From Domibacillus aminovorans (GTDB taxonomy: Bacteria; Bacillota; Bacilli; Bacillales; Domibacillaceae): 64,000 nucleotides of DNA. How positions within the stretch are numbered: position 1 is the stretch's first letter; each line of letters starts with the position of its first letter. The position numbers were made by a program, and so were the translations under genes. Below are positions 45,771-55,135 of the stretch, one piece after another. The notes under the pieces were generated by a model. That model was not told the DNA's origin, made no database searches, and was given only the letters and a program-made list of their open reading frames with translations. The stretch is from the NCBI RefSeq assembly GCF_001643235.1, contig NZ_LQWY01000012.1:62001-126000 (forward strand). The letters run 5' to 3'.

Positions 45771-46673
45771 TTAGTGTGTTTTGCACTCAGCTAAAAGTCC
45801 TTTTTCTTCCAAAACTTTAATAAGCGTTTCACCCATAACAGATGGCGTTTCCGCTACTTGAATACCACATTCGTTCATTACGCGGATTTTTTCGTCTGCT
45901 GTACCTTTACCGCCTGAAATGATCGCACCAGCATGGCCCATGCGTTTCCCTGGAGGAGCTGTACGTCCGCCGATGAAGCCGACAACCGGTTTCGTCATGT
46001 TCGCTTTTACCCACTCAGCCGCTTCCTCTTCTGCTGTACCACCAATTTCACCGATCATAATTACGGCTTTTGTTTCCGGGTCTTCATTAAATGCTTTTAA
46101 AACATCGATGAAGTCTGTACCATTTACCGGATCGCCACCGATACCGACAGCTGTTGACTGGCCAATGCCCGCCTGTGTCAATTGGTGAACGGCTTCATAC
46201 GTCAATGTGCCGGAGCGTGAAACAACGCCGACATGACCTTTTGTATGGATGTAGCCAGGCATAATGCCGATTTTGCACTCATCTGGCGTTATAACACCCG
46301 GACAGTTCGGCCCTACAAGGCGTGTTTTCTTGCCTTGCATGTAACGTTTTACTTTGACCATATCCAACACTGGAATATGCTCTGTAATACAGATAGCAAG
46401 ATCGAGATCAGCATCAACCGCCTCCAAAATCGCATCTGCTGCGAATGGAGCCGGTACGTAAATAACTGATGCATTTGCACCTGTTTCTTTTACTGCTTCA
46501 GCAAGCGTATTAAATACCGGCACGCCTTCCACTTCTAAACCGCCTTTACCAGGCGTTACGCCGCCGACGATTTTTGTTCCGTATTCAAGCATTTGCTTCG
46601 TATGGAAAAGAGCAGTCGAGCCCGTAATACCTTGAACGATTACCTTTGTATCTTTGTTAATAAATACACTCAT
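45771..46673 (-). CDS. sucD: Succinate-CoA ligase, alpha subunit
   Basis: With SucC converts succinyl-CoA to succinate with nucleotide phosphorylation in the TCA cycle. 300 residues; the CoA-binding fold with [12 protein letters not shown] and the phospho-histidine H247 in [15 protein letters not shown] start. It follows sucC by 34 bp and is closed by a terminator. Confidence 0.98.
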   Translation of the reverse strand: MSVFINKDTKVIVQGITGSTALFHTKQMLEYGTKIVGGVTPGKGGLEVEGVPVFNTLAEAVKETGANASVIYVPAPFAADAILEAVDADLDLAICITEHIPVLDMVKVKRYMQGKKTRLVGPNCPGVITPDECKIGIMPGYIHTKGHVGVVSRSGTLTYEAVHQLTQAGIGQSTAVGIGGDPVNGTDFIDVLKAFNEDPETKAVIMIGEIGGTAEEEAAEWVKANMTKPVVGFIGGRTAPPGKRMGHAGAIISGGKGTADEKIRVMNECGIQVAETPSVMGETLIKVLEEKGLLAECKTH

Positions 46674-46707
46674 GCCTGTACCTGCCTTTCTATTGTCAAC
46701 ATCATTA

Positions 46708-47868
46708 TTATTTTACGAGACTAACGATTTTTTGAGCGCCATCAGCCATTGAATCAGCTGAAACAATGTCAAGACCAGATTGATTCAAGATCTCTTTACC
46801 TGCATCGACATTTGTTCCTTCAAGACGGACAACGAGCGGTACAGACAGGCTGACCTGTTTCGCTGCTTCAACAACGCCTGTTGCGATGATATCACATTTC
46901 ATAATTCCACCGAAAATGTTAACGAAAATCCCTTTCACATTTTCATCAGATAGGATAATTTTGAATGCTTCTGTTACTTTTTCAGCTGTTGCACCGCCTC
47001 CAACATCAAGAAAGTTTGCCGGATCGCCACTGTAATGTTTAATAATATCCATCGTCGCCATCGCAAGACCTGCACCATTTACCATACAGCCGATGTTACC
47101 GCCGAGAGAAATGTAGCTTAAGTCGTATTTAGATGCTTCAATTTCTTTTTTGTCTTCTTCGTCAAGATCGCGGTATGCTAAAATATCTTTATGGCGATAC
47201 AATGCATTTGCATCAAAGTTTAACTTTGCATCAAGCGCCATGACTTTACCATCACCAGTTACAACAAGTGGATTGATTTCTGCAATAGAACAGTCTTTGT
47301 CTATAAAAGCTGTATAAAGGCTTATCATGAATTTAACAGCCTGTCCGACAAGCTCTTTCGGGATGTTAATGTTAAATGCTACACGGCGTGCCTGAAACGG
47401 GCTAAGGCCTATAATCGGGTCAATGTATTCTTTAAAGATTTTTTCCGGTGTTGCTTCTGCCACTTCCTCAATTTCTGTTCCGCCTTCTTCAGATGCCATT
47501 AAGACAACCTGTGACGTTGCACGATCCAAAACAAGACCGATGTAGTATTCTTTCTTAATATCGCATCCTTCTTCAATAAGAAGACGCTTTACTTCTTTAC
47601 CTTCAGGGCCTGTCTGGTGTGTGACAAGCGTTTTGCCGAGAATTTCTTCTGCATATGTACGCACTTCATCAAGATTTTTTGCGACTTTTACGCCGCCCGC
47701 TTTTCCGCGGCCGCCCGCATGAATCTGTGCTTTAACAACGTTTACCGTTGTGCCTAGTTCTTTTGCTGCTTCAACCGCTTCTTCAACGGAAAATGCAACT
47801 TTCCCATTTGGTACAGCAACGCCGTAACTTCTGAGAACTTCTTTACCCTGATACTCATGAATATTCAT
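46708..47868 (-). CDS. sucC: Succinate-CoA ligase, beta subunit
   Basis: Carries the ATP-grasp nucleotide site of succinyl-CoA ligase. 386 residues beginning [16 protein letters not shown], with [13 protein letters not shown] near residue 50, [10 protein letters not shown] and the beta-subunit signature [19 protein letters not shown]. The ATG at 47868 has AGGAGG 7 nt upstream; the adjacent ATG at 47871 is too close. Its own promoter lies upstream. Confidence 0.97.
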   Translation of the reverse strand: MNIHEYQGKEVLRSYGVAVPNGKVAFSVEEAVEAAKELGTTVNVVKAQIHAGGRGKAGGVKVAKNLDEVRTYAEEILGKTLVTHQTGPEGKEVKRLLIEEGCDIKKEYYIGLVLDRATSQVVLMASEEGGTEIEEVAEATPEKIFKEYIDPIIGLSPFQARRVAFNINIPKELVGQAVKFMISLYTAFIDKDCSIAEINPLVVTGDGKVMALDAKLNFDANALYRHKDILAYRDLDEEDKKEIEASKYDLSYISLGGNIGCMVNGAGLAMATMDIIKHYSGDPANFLDVGGGATAEKVTEAFKIILSDENVKGIFVNIFGGIMKCDIIATGVVEAAKQVSLSVPLVVRLEGTNVDAGKEILNQSGLDIVSADSMADGAQKIVSLVK

Positions 47869-47926
47869 CATCCAGCCTCCTATCGATCTCAAAACATAGT
47901 GTATAAACAAAACAGACTGCGACTTC

Positions 47927-47955
47927 ATTGTAGTTAAAAAATGATATTATGTCTA
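47927..47955 (-). promoter_or_regulatory. Promoter of sucCD
   Basis: TAGACA (47950-47955) and TACAAT (47927-47932) with 17-nt spacing, about 59 nt before sucC. A nine-T run upstream (plus-strand As near 47966-47974) has no clear stem, so I do not call a terminator for ylqH. Confidence 0.6.
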
Positions 47956-48021
47956 GTTTTTGAACAAAAAAAAACGGTCTCTTTTTCAAGCGCGGAACAA
48001 TTTCACAAAATGCTTATAATG

Positions 48022-48294
48022 TTATTCGTCAAAGCACCGGTCAAGATGATAAATGAATGCAAATACCTCGGCAACTGCCTGATACAAATCTTCTGGAATT
48101 GCTTCATTTATCTCAAGCTGACCGAGCAGTTCAACGAGTCCGGGATCTTCTTGAATTGGAATATTATTTTCTTTCGCTGTTTCAATAATTTTTTCGGCAA
48201 TTAGCCCTTTTCCCTTCGCCGTGACAGTCGGCGCTCCAACTGCACCTGGGTTGTAGGAAAGCGCAGCTGCCTGTTTACGGTTAGCCGGTTTCAT
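48022..48294 (-). CDS. ylqH: YlqH: stand-alone FlhB C-terminal-like protein
   Basis: A 90-residue protein resembling only the cytoplasmic C-terminal part of FlhB (EscU/YscU/HrcU family). Shared parts are VTAKGKGLIAEKIIETAKENNIPI, compared with the AKGTDFIAQKIKLIAKENDV stretch of FlhB in this window, and AIPEDLYQAVAEVFAFIYHL. It has no membrane helices and no NPTH autocleavage motif; the corresponding place reads YNPGAVGAP. The ATG overlaps the ylqG stop as ATGA. The role is not established; it may act with YlqG on the export switch. Confidence 0.88.
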   Translation of the reverse strand: MKPANRKQAAALSYNPGAVGAPTVTAKGKGLIAEKIIETAKENNIPIQEDPGLVELLGQLEINEAIPEDLYQAVAEVFAFIYHLDRCFDE

Positions 48295-50168
48295 ATACGT
48301 ATGTCTACCCCCAAATATCCTTCACCGTCCATAACACAGGCGAGCGGCGGTTTCGTTCCGTGTCTCTGCATCGCTTCTTCTTCAGACGGCTCTTTAAATT
48401 GAACACCTGACAACCGGTATCCGTGTTCTTCAAGTGCTTCTTTTAGACGATCCATCTTATTTATGCTCATTTGTTTTAACAAAGACGGTGCGGCGGCCGC
48501 GACAATGTTTAAATGAATGATTCGGTTTTGCACCTGCATATCGATGACCGTATTTTTCAAATTGGTCATATCCACATAAAATAATACGCGGCAATAATCA
48601 GCATCAATTTTTCCATTTGACTTCTTTTTACCGCTCCATTTGATCGTGACATCTCCTTGAAAAGCAGCAAATTGAAACGGCACTTGCATAACGAGCTGCT
48701 GGAGCGGGCCAGATTCTGCAGATAAAATATGCTGTGCATTCAACCGGCCAACAATTTGCTCGGCTGCTTCACGAATCGGTGCCGGTATCGTTTCTATCAT
48801 GAGCTTCAGGAGCTCCTGCTTTACATTTTGCTGCATTGCTTCCGGCTGATTTTTAGACGTGATAATTGCTTCGTGATCAATGCCGAGCAGTCGAAAAGCA
48901 TCTCTCAATGCAACCGCCACGTCTTTTCCATTAACATGTACCGGCAGCACTTGCGGTTCTTCAATTGGCCATGCATCCGTGCCAAGCAACAGCGCCATTC
49001 GTACCGCCGCTTGCTCAGGTACTGTCGCTGCAATGGAAAAAGCGAGTTGAAATAACGAAGCAATTTGTCTGTTTACAGCAGGTACATCTTTCGTTAACTG
49101 ATCGGTCAATTGCGTTACTTGCTGCATAAGGGCTGCTCTGTCTGGATGATTTGCCGGAATAGACTGGAACACAGCTTCTTTAAATGAAGCAATTGTCTCC
49201 AGTGTTACCGGCTTGACTGCCAGCTGAACGAGCATTTCTTTCATCATTTGCACCGGCTGAACAGACGGACTATTTGTTGTTTCGTTATTTTTCACTGCGA
49301 CTGGCTGTTCCTGTATATTAGCAGCTACAATGGAGGCCGGCGATCTGCTTGTCGTCAAATTGTTTTTCACAATAGAGGCTAGCTGTTCTGGCACATCAGC
49401 GGATGAGGCCGGCATGTTCAATACTTGTTTCAGTATTTGAACAGCCGCCACTTTTTCAGATAGACTGCCAGTTGAAAGAGCTGCCGCCAGATGGACCGCT
49501 TTTGCATTTACATCTAACAACAGGCTAGCAGCTGTTTTTCCTGATGAAGTTGGTTCTCCAAGCAGCCGATTAAGTGCAGCCGTTGCTTCTGGCATATCCC
49601 CTAGTTTCACGAGCGTATGTTGGAGTGCTTCTAACTTGCCAGTCAATGATTCAGTTGAACGAGCTGATACGAGTGCCTGAAAGACATTTTCTGTAATCGG
49701 TAAATTGCGGCTGAACATAAACCGGAGTGCTTCCATTCCATCTTTCAGACCCGCTTTTGACAGCCAAGCTGAGCCAAACTGAATGCTATCTTTTGAAAGC
49801 GACTGGCCCATTTCAATCGCAAGTGCAGTGAAAACGACGCTTTCTTTCGTGACCGGTATCTGTAATTTTTCAAGCAACGCAGCCGCTTGGTCGGGCGTTC
49901 GCTGCATCGGCGCATTATCCGACACGACTTTTAACTGCATCGTTCCTTTAAGGGAAGCAACCTGGAAAAAGTAACGCCCACCCGCTTGAAGCGGCACTTC
50001 AAGCTGGGCAGTGATCTTCTGACCGAAGACCGCCAGCTCGGCCATTTGCCCTGGCAGTAGTTTCATCACTTTCCCAGAAAAAATTTGTCCTTCGTTCAGC
50101 ATGTCAACCGGATTGCGCCCTAGCTGTGCTCTAACTCCTCTTTGAATCGCCGATTGACCGATCTCCAT
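48291..50168 (-). CDS. ylqG: YlqG: large FliK-like protein of unknown function
   Basis: 625 residues, rich in Gln, Ala and Leu, with no signal peptide or membrane helix. The N-terminus has an OB-like segment (GQIFSGKVMKLLPGQMAELAV, about 28-48). The last 150 residues (RVLFYVDMTNLKNTVIDMQV, then RIIHLNIVAAAAPSL and LKEALEEHGYRLSGVQF) have the pattern of the FliK Flg_hook domain. The start at 50168 has GAGGTG 6 nt upstream. It is translationally coupled to ylqH, whose product resembles the FliK partner FlhB-C. Function is inferred only. Confidence 0.82.
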   Translation of the reverse strand: MEIGQSAIQRGVRAQLGRNPVDMLNEGQIFSGKVMKLLPGQMAELAVFGQKITAQLEVPLQAGGRYFFQVASLKGTMQLKVVSDNAPMQRTPDQAAALLEKLQIPVTKESVVFTALAIEMGQSLSKDSIQFGSAWLSKAGLKDGMEALRFMFSRNLPITENVFQALVSARSTESLTGKLEALQHTLVKLGDMPEATAALNRLLGEPTSSGKTAASLLLDVNAKAVHLAAALSTGSLSEKVAAVQILKQVLNMPASSADVPEQLASIVKNNLTTSRSPASIVAANIQEQPVAVKNNETTNSPSVQPVQMMKEMLVQLAVKPVTLETIASFKEAVFQSIPANHPDRAALMQQVTQLTDQLTKDVPAVNRQIASLFQLAFSIAATVPEQAAVRMALLLGTDAWPIEEPQVLPVHVNGKDVAVALRDAFRLLGIDHEAIITSKNQPEAMQQNVKQELLKLMIETIPAPIREAAEQIVGRLNAQHILSAESGPLQQLVMQVPFQFAAFQGDVTIKWSGKKKSNGKIDADYCRVLFYVDMTNLKNTVIDMQVQNRIIHLNIVAAAAPSLLKQMSINKMDRLKEALEEHGYRLSGVQFKEPSEEEAMQRHGTKPPLACVMDGEGYLGVDIRI

Positions 50169-50191
50169 ACTCATCACCTCTTCTTACATCA

Positions 50192-50959
50192 TTATTGAAG
50201 CATTTCTTTTACAGGTGCAAACGTTTTGCGATGCTGAGGTGTGATGCCATATTTCTCAAGCCCGAGTAAATGCTCCCGTGTTCCATAGCCCATGTTTTTT
50301 TCAAATCCATAACCAGGATATTGACGTGCATATTCTTTCATCAACCGGTCTCTTGTCACTTTTGCGATAATCGATGCAGCCGCAATCGATGCACTTTTTG
50401 CATCTCCTTTAATAATCGACGTCTGATGAATATCAACCGGAATCACCATTGCGTCTACAAAAAGGTGGTCAGGGGTCGCAGGAAGTGCCTTCACAGCTTC
50501 AATCATCGCTTTTTTAGTCGCTTCGTATATATTGATTTGATCAATTTCGTCTGCACTAATAATACCGACGCCTGTCTGGCAGTTCTTCATAATTAATTCA
50601 TATAAACGATCACGGGCCGTTTCACTTAATTTTTTTGAGTCATTTATACCCTCTGGCAAAAAACCTTCTGGCAAAATGCAGGCCGCTGCGACGACCGGGC
50701 CAGCAAGCGGTCCCCTTCCTGCTTCATCAATGCCTGCGATGATACAGACTCCTTTTGCCTGCTCTGCACGTTCATACGCCATGATTTGATGCAGGCGGTC
50801 CTCTTCCTTTCTTTCTCTTTCAAGACGGCGTATACAGGCCGTAATAGCTGCCTGCACTCCTTTTCGTTCGTCATTTTTCCAGAAGGACAAACGAGAGTCG
50901 TCTGTTGTCTTTATAACAGACAACTGTTCTTTAATAAATGCAATCGTTTCTTTTGCCAT
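50192..50959 (-). CDS. rnhB: Ribonuclease HII
   Basis: Removes ribonucleotides from DNA and RNA-DNA hybrids. 255 residues; an N-terminal extension (1-70), then the catalytic GIDEAGRGPLAGPVVAA with D78 and E79, LFVDAMVIP and SIAAASIIAKVTRDRLM. The ATG at 50959 has GGGAG 6 nt upstream; an ATG two codons earlier overlaps it. It follows rbgA. Confidence 0.97.
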   Translation of the reverse strand: MAKETIAFIKEQLSVIKTTDDSRLSFWKNDERKGVQAAITACIRRLERERKEEDRLHQIMAYERAEQAKGVCIIAGIDEAGRGPLAGPVVAAACILPEGFLPEGINDSKKLSETARDRLYELIMKNCQTGVGIISADEIDQINIYEATKKAMIEAVKALPATPDHLFVDAMVIPVDIHQTSIIKGDAKSASIAAASIIAKVTRDRLMKEYARQYPGYGFEKNMGYGTREHLLGLEKYGITPQHRKTFAPVKEMLQ

Positions 50960-51006
50960 ATACATCTCCCTGTTCTTTTTATCGGTCGTTTCTATTTTTT
51001 TTACAC

Positions 51007-51040
51007 AAAAAAGCGTGAAGGCAGTCCTTCACGCTTTTTC
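51007..51040 (-). terminator. Terminator overlapping the end of rbgA
   Basis: A stem of about 14 bp, AAAAAGCGTGAAGG/CCTTCACGCTTTTT, includes the rbgA stop codon in its first arm. The T-rich second arm is followed by GTGTAAAAAAAATAG. Confidence 0.85.
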
Positions 51041-51889
51041 CGGTGGAACATCGAATGTAAGCCGGCCAAATTGACCGCTACGCACATCACGGATCATGAT
51101 GTCCGTCACTTTATCGTAGTCCACTTCGCCGCCCGACCCAAGACAGCCGCGCCGCTCGCCAATTTGATGAAACACGTACGCCATATCTTCCGGCAATACC
51201 GCAAATCCATATCGTTCTTCAAGACGTGCTGGATATCGTTCTTCCAAATAACGAAGACCGTAAATCGCTACATCCTGTAGATTTAAAATGGCATCTTTAA
51301 TCGCACCTGTCAAAGCAAGTTTATAGCCCGTTTCCGGATCTTCAAATTTCGGCCATAAAATACCTGGTGTATCAAGCAATTCAAGGTGCTGCGCTGTTTT
51401 AATCCACTGCTGCGCTTTCGTTACCCCTGGCATATTACCTGTTTTAGCAATATTTTTTTTTGCAATCCGATTAATAAGCGTCGATTTCCCGACATTTGGA
51501 ATACCAACAATCATCGCCCGCATTGCACGCGGTTTTATCCCACGTGAACGCATCCGATCGAACTTTTCTTTTAAAATACCTTCTGCTGCTTTCACCATTT
51601 TATCAAGCCCATTGCCCGCCTGTGAATTGACGGACACTGCTTCAATACCTTGTTCTTTAAAATAACGGATCCATTCTTTCGTCATCACGGGATCAGCCAT
51701 GTCTTCTTTATTTAAAATAACGAGACGCGGTTTTTGATTGACAATTTCATCAATCATCGGGTTGCGTGATGACAATGGGAGTCTCGCATCTACGAGTTCA
51801 AAAATAATATCCACTAATTTTAATTTTTCCGTTACTTGCCGCCGTGCTTTGGCCATATGACCAGGAAACCATTGAATCGTCAAACTCAC
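51029..51889 (-). CDS. rbgA: Ribosome biogenesis GTPase RbgA (YlqF)
   Basis: Circularly permuted GTPase needed for late 50S subunit assembly. 286 residues; G4 NKED at 60-63 comes before G1 GIPNVGKS at 129-136 and G3 DTPG at 173-176, the permuted order. The N-terminus [11 protein letters not shown] is the family signature. The start could be GTG at 51889 or TTG at 51883, which would give [10 protein letters not shown] like B. subtilis; both are in frame. The stop codon lies inside the terminator stem. Confidence 0.96.
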   Translation of the reverse strand: MSLTIQWFPGHMAKARRQVTEKLKLVDIIFELVDARLPLSSRNPMIDEIVNQKPRLVILNKEDMADPVMTKEWIRYFKEQGIEAVSVNSQAGNGLDKMVKAAEGILKEKFDRMRSRGIKPRAMRAMIVGIPNVGKSTLINRIAKKNIAKTGNMPGVTKAQQWIKTAQHLELLDTPGILWPKFEDPETGYKLALTGAIKDAILNLQDVAIYGLRYLEERYPARLEERYGFAVLPEDMAYVFHQIGERRGCLGSGGEVDYDKVTDIMIRDVRSGQFGRLTFDVPPEKA

Positions 51890-51914
51890 ACCATCCTTTC
51901 TATCCTTTTACCTT

Positions 51915-52454
51915 TTAATCAACGATACGGATCTGGTCAAATGGCCAATAAACAAATTTCGTTTCTCCAACGATTTTATCTATTTTAACCGTCCCGATAT
52001 GCCGACCGTCTTTACTAAAACGACGGTTGTCACCAAGTACAAATATTTCACCGTCCGGCACTGTTTCCTGTCCGGTTATTTCAGCAAGTGTAAAATCCGG
52101 TGTGAGGGGACCGTCTGTTACTTCGCTTTTGTATTCATTTAAATATGGTTCATCCAGTGCTTTACCGTTTACATATAAAACATCGTCTATATATTCGACT
52201 GTGTCGCCTGGAAGTCCGATTACTCGTTTGATGTAATCTTTATTTTCAGGCGCGTGAAAAACGACGATATCAAAGCGGTCCGGGTTGCTCATTTTATTCA
52301 CAATCATCCGGTCGCCGCTCTCAAGCGTCGGCATCATAGATAGACCGTCCACAACAATCGGCGCAAATATAAAGTATCGAATAAGAGCTGCCATGCCGAC
52401 TGCGATGAGCAGTGCTTTCGTCCATTCCCAAAATTCATTTTTCCCTTCTGTCAT
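51915..52454 (-). CDS. sipS: Type I signal peptidase
   Basis: Membrane-anchored protease that removes signal peptides from secreted proteins. 179 residues: one N-terminal membrane helix (about 12-30), catalytic S39 in GLSMMPTL and K76 in YIKRVIGLPGD, and VLGDNRRFSKDGRHIG near the C-terminus. The ATG at 52454 has GGAGGTG 9 nt upstream; a longer reading is rejected. Position between rplS and rbgA matches a sip gene in many Bacillus relatives. The exact paralogue letter is uncertain. Confidence 0.93.
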   Translation of the reverse strand: MTEGKNEFWEWTKALLIAVGMAALIRYFIFAPIVVDGLSMMPTLESGDRMIVNKMSNPDRFDIVVFHAPENKDYIKRVIGLPGDTVEYIDDVLYVNGKALDEPYLNEYKSEVTDGPLTPDFTLAEITGQETVPDGEIFVLGDNRRFSKDGRHIGTVKIDKIVGETKFVYWPFDQIRIVD

Positions 52455-52510
52455 GCTCGATAACACCTCCATACAAAGTACAATTATCATATCATGCAAC
52501 CGGCAAAATC

Positions 52511-52545
52511 TGAAAGAAAAAGGAGCCTGCAGGCAGACTCCTTTT
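52511..52545 (-). terminator. Terminator after rplS
   Basis: AAAAGGAG/CTCCTTTT with an inner CTGC/GCAG pairing, followed by TCTTTC; the U-tract is modest. Confidence 0.75.
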
Positions 52546-52552
52546 AATACGC

Positions 52553-52900
52553 TTAGTATCTGATTTCTTTAATGCGGGCTGCTTTACCACGCAGATTGCG
52601 CAAGTAGTACAATTTCGCACGACGAACTTTACCGCGGCGCATTACTTCAATTTTTGCGATTTTTGGTGTATGAAGCGGGAATGCACGCTCAACGCCCACG
52701 CCGTAAGAAATCTTACGAACTGTAAATGTTTCGCTTACGCCGCCGCCGCGACGCTTGATTACAACGCCTTCATATACTTGAATACGCTCACGTGTACCCT
52801 CAACGACTTTAACGTGTACGCGTACAGTGTCTCCCGGACGGAAAGATGGGAGATCAGAACGAAGCTGCTCCTGAGTTAATTCTTGAATCAATTTGTTCAT
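52553..52900 (-). CDS. rplS: 50S ribosomal protein L19
   Basis: Large-subunit protein at the 30S-50S interface. 115 residues beginning [20 protein letters not shown], with [20 protein letters not shown] and the C-terminal [21 protein letters not shown]. The ATG at 52900 is preferred over a GTG 30 codons upstream, because that stretch is part of a structured leader and GAAGGAGAGG precedes the ATG. It has its own promoter after trmD. Confidence 0.98.
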   Translation of the reverse strand: MNKLIQELTQEQLRSDLPSFRPGDTVRVHVKVVEGTRERIQVYEGVVIKRRGGGVSETFTVRKISYGVGVERAFPLHTPKIAKIEVMRRGKVRRAKLYYLRNLRGKAARIKEIRY

Positions 52901-52996
52901 TTTGTTTTCCTCTCCTTCTAACAAATGCTCATACCCGCGCATATCGGCGGCAGCGGAACACCGTTTTAATGTAGTTATGCACTTTTGCACACTACA
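52901..52996 (-). promoter_or_regulatory. L19 leader (putative autoregulatory)
   Basis: A stem GTAGT/ACTAC with inner TGCA/TGCA pairing (52971-52995) sits at the 5' end of the transcript, followed by a GC-rich segment (CGGTGTTCCGCTGCCG) before the Shine-Dalgarno. L19 leaders of this kind are known upstream of rplS in Bacillaceae; assignment here is by position and pairing. Confidence 0.6.
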
Positions 52997-53002
52997 CGCG
53001 AA

Positions 53003-53031
53003 ATTTTATCATATTATTTTGCATAGATCAA
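53003..53031 (-). promoter_or_regulatory. Promoter of rplS
   Basis: TTGATC (53026-53031) and TAAAAT (53003-53008) with 17-nt spacing; the -35 overlaps the trmD stop codon. Confidence 0.65.
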
Positions 53032-53768
53032 GTTGTATTTTTCATTTTCCATGAATCAATTAACTGTTTTTCTTCTTCTGTTAACGGGTAATGATCAAAC
53101 AGATCTGGACGGCGTTCCCACGTGCGCTTCAGCGATTGCTCCCGCCGCCATTCGTCGATATGACGATGATTGCCCGATGTTAAGACATCTGGTACTTTCA
53201 TCCCTCTAAAATCTGCGGGACGTGTGTAATGAGGGTGTTCGAGCAGCCCCGAAGAAAATGAATCCTGCACAGCAGAATCATCATTGCCAAGTACACCGGG
53301 TAAAAGCCGTACAATGCTGTCTGCGACGACCATTGCGCCAAGCTCTCCCCCCGTTAACACGTAGTCGCCAATGGAAATCTCATCCGTCACAAGATGCGTA
53401 CGAACCCGTTCATCATATCCTTCGTAATGGCCGCACAAAAAAATGAGATGCTCTTCACGTGCAAGTTCTTCTGCTTTCTTTTGTGTATAACGTTCGCCCT
53501 GTGGACACATTAAAATGATGCGCGGAGCCGTTTCTGCTTCTTCTTTCAGCGCCTCTACTGCATCAAATAGCGGCTGTGGCTTCAATACCATGCCCGCACC
53601 GCCCCCATACGGATAATCATCAACAACTTTATGTTTTCCGTCCGCATAGTCACGGAAATTAACAGCGCGAAACGATACTTTTTCTTTATCCGCTGCTTTC
53701 TTCATAATGGATGATGAAAAAACGCCGTGAAACATTTCCGGAAACAGCGTCAATACATCGATTTTCAT
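53028..53768 (-). CDS. trmD: tRNA (guanine-N1)-methyltransferase TrmD
   Basis: Methylates G37 in tRNAs to prevent frameshifting. 246 residues of the SPOUT (knotted) family: [12 protein letters not shown] at the start, [15 protein letters not shown], the SAM site [12 protein letters not shown] and [16 protein letters not shown]. The ATG overlaps the rimM stop as ATGA. Confidence 0.98.
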   Translation of the reverse strand: MKIDVLTLFPEMFHGVFSSSIMKKAADKEKVSFRAVNFRDYADGKHKVVDDYPYGGGAGMVLKPQPLFDAVEALKEEAETAPRIILMCPQGERYTQKKAEELAREEHLIFLCGHYEGYDERVRTHLVTDEISIGDYVLTGGELGAMVVADSIVRLLPGVLGNDDSAVQDSFSSGLLEHPHYTRPADFRGMKVPDVLTSGNHRHIDEWRREQSLKRTWERRPDLFDHYPLTEEEKQLIDSWKMKNTT

Positions 53769-54283
53769 TCGAGCAGCCCGTCCATCGGGTCAATAATAAT
53801 GACTTTTTCATCTGGATCAACAGACTTCACGACGTCATCAATATACGGAATATACGCATCATCTCCACCGATTCGGCTGACGACCCAGACGTCATTTGCG
53901 CCAGGTGTAAGCACTTCTTTCACCTGTCCAATAACGTCACCGTCAACGGTTCTTACTTCACAACCGACAATTTCATGAAAATAGAATTCACCTTCATCGA
54001 GATCACCGAGCTGATCTTCATGTACTTTTAAAACTGAGCCTTTAAACGGTTCAACAAGTTGGATTGATGTATAATTTTCAAACGTCAGCAAGTCAAATGT
54101 TTTATGTTTGCGGTGTGCATCAATCGTAACTGGAATGCCCTCTTTGCCGCCTTCTTTAAAAATAGAAAGGGTACTGCCTTTTTTATATCGTTCTTCTGGA
54201 AAATCGGTGAGAGACAGCACCCTTACTTCGCCGCGCAGTCCATGCGTATTGACGATTTTTCCAACGTTATACCATTTACTCAT
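53765..54283 (-). CDS. rimM: Ribosome maturation factor RimM
   Basis: Assembly factor for the 30S head that binds S19. 172 residues: N-terminal RimM domain with [21 protein letters not shown] and a C-terminal PRC-barrel ([10 protein letters not shown] to [20 protein letters not shown]). The ATG at 54283 has GAGGTG 6 nt upstream; the GTG three codons earlier is part of that site. Confidence 0.97.
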   Translation of the reverse strand: MSKWYNVGKIVNTHGLRGEVRVLSLTDFPEERYKKGSTLSIFKEGGKEGIPVTIDAHRKHKTFDLLTFENYTSIQLVEPFKGSVLKVHEDQLGDLDEGEFYFHEIVGCEVRTVDGDVIGQVKEVLTPGANDVWVVSRIGGDDAYIPYIDDVVKSVDPDEKVIIIDPMDGLLE

Positions 54284-54288
54284 ATCAT

Positions 54289-54678
54289 TCACCTCTGCGT
54301 GCGGATTTCAATAATAACACCATCTTTTACAACAATTGTATCACCGTCTCCTCCATCAAAACGGTCGCCTGGCTTTACTTCAACAACAGATTGAATATCA
54401 CGTTCCTTCAATTCGGTTCCCATCGGCAGCTGATCCAGTTGGCTCATTTGAAATTCAATTACCGAAATTTTCTCCTGACGCTGATCAATTTCCTGTTGAA
54501 ATCGTGCAGCAACATCCACCTGTTTCAATCCCGCACGTTCCGCTTTTTTCTTTTCAAAAAGAAGCTGCGCGGTTTCTCGTTCCAGCTGGCGCATTCGACT
54601 TTCATAGTCATACATTCGGTCCTTCTTTAACGTTTCCGTTACGACTTGAACGATTGATACTGTTTGTAAAATGTGCAC
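54289..54678 (-). CDS. ylqD: YlqD family protein
   Basis: 129 residues: a short beta N-terminus ([12 protein letters not shown]), a long coiled coil (about 20-85) and a small C-terminal beta domain ([10 protein letters not shown] to VIIEIRTQR). It matches YlqD of B. subtilis, whose function is unknown. The start is GTG at 54678 with GGAG 8 nt upstream, preferred over a GTG two codons earlier. The khpA gene that normally precedes it is missing here. Confidence 0.85.
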   Translation of the reverse strand: MHILQTVSIVQVVTETLKKDRMYDYESRMRQLERETAQLLFEKKKAERAGLKQVDVAARFQQEIDQRQEKISVIEFQMSQLDQLPMGTELKERDIQSVVEVKPGDRFDGGDGDTIVVKDGVIIEIRTQR

Positions 54679-54702
54679 ATTCACCGCTCCTTTTCATGGA
54701 AC

Positions 54703-54745
54703 AAAAATGGCAATTCCCCAAAAGAATCCTTCTTTTGGGGAATTG
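54703..54745 (-). terminator. Strong terminator after rpsP
   Basis: A perfect 16-bp stem CAATTCCCCAAAAGAA/TTCTTTTGGGGAATTG with a 3-nt loop is followed by CCATTTTTG. It separates rpsP from ylqD-rimM-trmD. Confidence 0.9.
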
Positions 54746-54760
54746 TCGTCTCGCAATGAA

Positions 54761-55033
54761 TTACTTGCTGTATTTTGCATTATGGAATTTTTCCATGATG
54801 CCTTCGTTTGAGAACAAGTTACGAACAGTGTCAGACGGTTTCGCGCCGTCTTGCATCCATTTAAGCGCAAGTTCTTCGTTAATTTTTACTTCCGCCGGTT
54901 TTGTTACCGGATTGTACGTGCCGATTGTTTCGATTTGACGGCCATCACGCGGTGAACGAGCGTCTGCTACTACGATACGATAGAATGGGGATCTTTTTGA
55001 ACCCATACGTTTTAAACGAATTTTTACTGCCAT
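54761..55033 (-). CDS. rpsP: 30S ribosomal protein S16
   Basis: Small-subunit assembly protein. 90 residues starting [20 protein letters not shown] with [18 protein letters not shown]; the C-terminal part [17 protein letters not shown] is also family-typical. The ATG at 55033 has GGAGGTG 9 nt upstream; an upstream extension is rejected. It has its own strong promoter and terminator, so it may be expressed as a single-gene transcript. Confidence 0.98.
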   Translation of the reverse strand: MAVKIRLKRMGSKRSPFYRIVVADARSPRDGRQIETIGTYNPVTKPAEVKINEELALKWMQDGAKPSDTVRNLFSNEGIMEKFHNAKYSK

Positions 55034-55072
55034 GCTAATAAGCACCTCCGAAATAGTTTCACACAAGATAGA

Positions 55073-55101
55073 ATAATACCAAATAGTTAAAGTGTTGTAA
55101 A
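55073..55101 (-). promoter_or_regulatory. Promoter of rpsP
   Basis: TTTACA (55096-55101) and TATTAT (55073-55078) with 17-nt spacing, 39 nt before the start codon. Confidence 0.7.
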
Positions 55102-55118
55102 GTGTTTTTTCTTTACAA
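55095..55118 (-). promoter_or_regulatory. Dyad overlapping the rpsP -35
   Basis: TTGTAAAG and CTTTACAA form a perfect 8-bp inverted repeat with an 8-nt centre. The downstream arm contains the -35 hexamer, which suits an operator. Confidence 0.5.
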
Positions 55119-55135
55119 GGCTCATAGAAAGTAAA

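Noticed and set aside
52455-52510. Promoter before the signal peptidase gene
   Set aside because: TATGAT and GATAAT boxes are present, but no -35 at an acceptable distance is convincing.
52901-52990. 30-codon N-terminal extension of L19
   Set aside because: It starts at a GTG without a ribosome site, and the segment forms the L19 leader structure. The conserved protein begins at 52900.
54336-54938. 200-codon plus-strand open frame opposite ylqD and rpsP
   Set aside because: It crosses the strong terminator and two conserved minus-strand genes and has no recognisable protein features.
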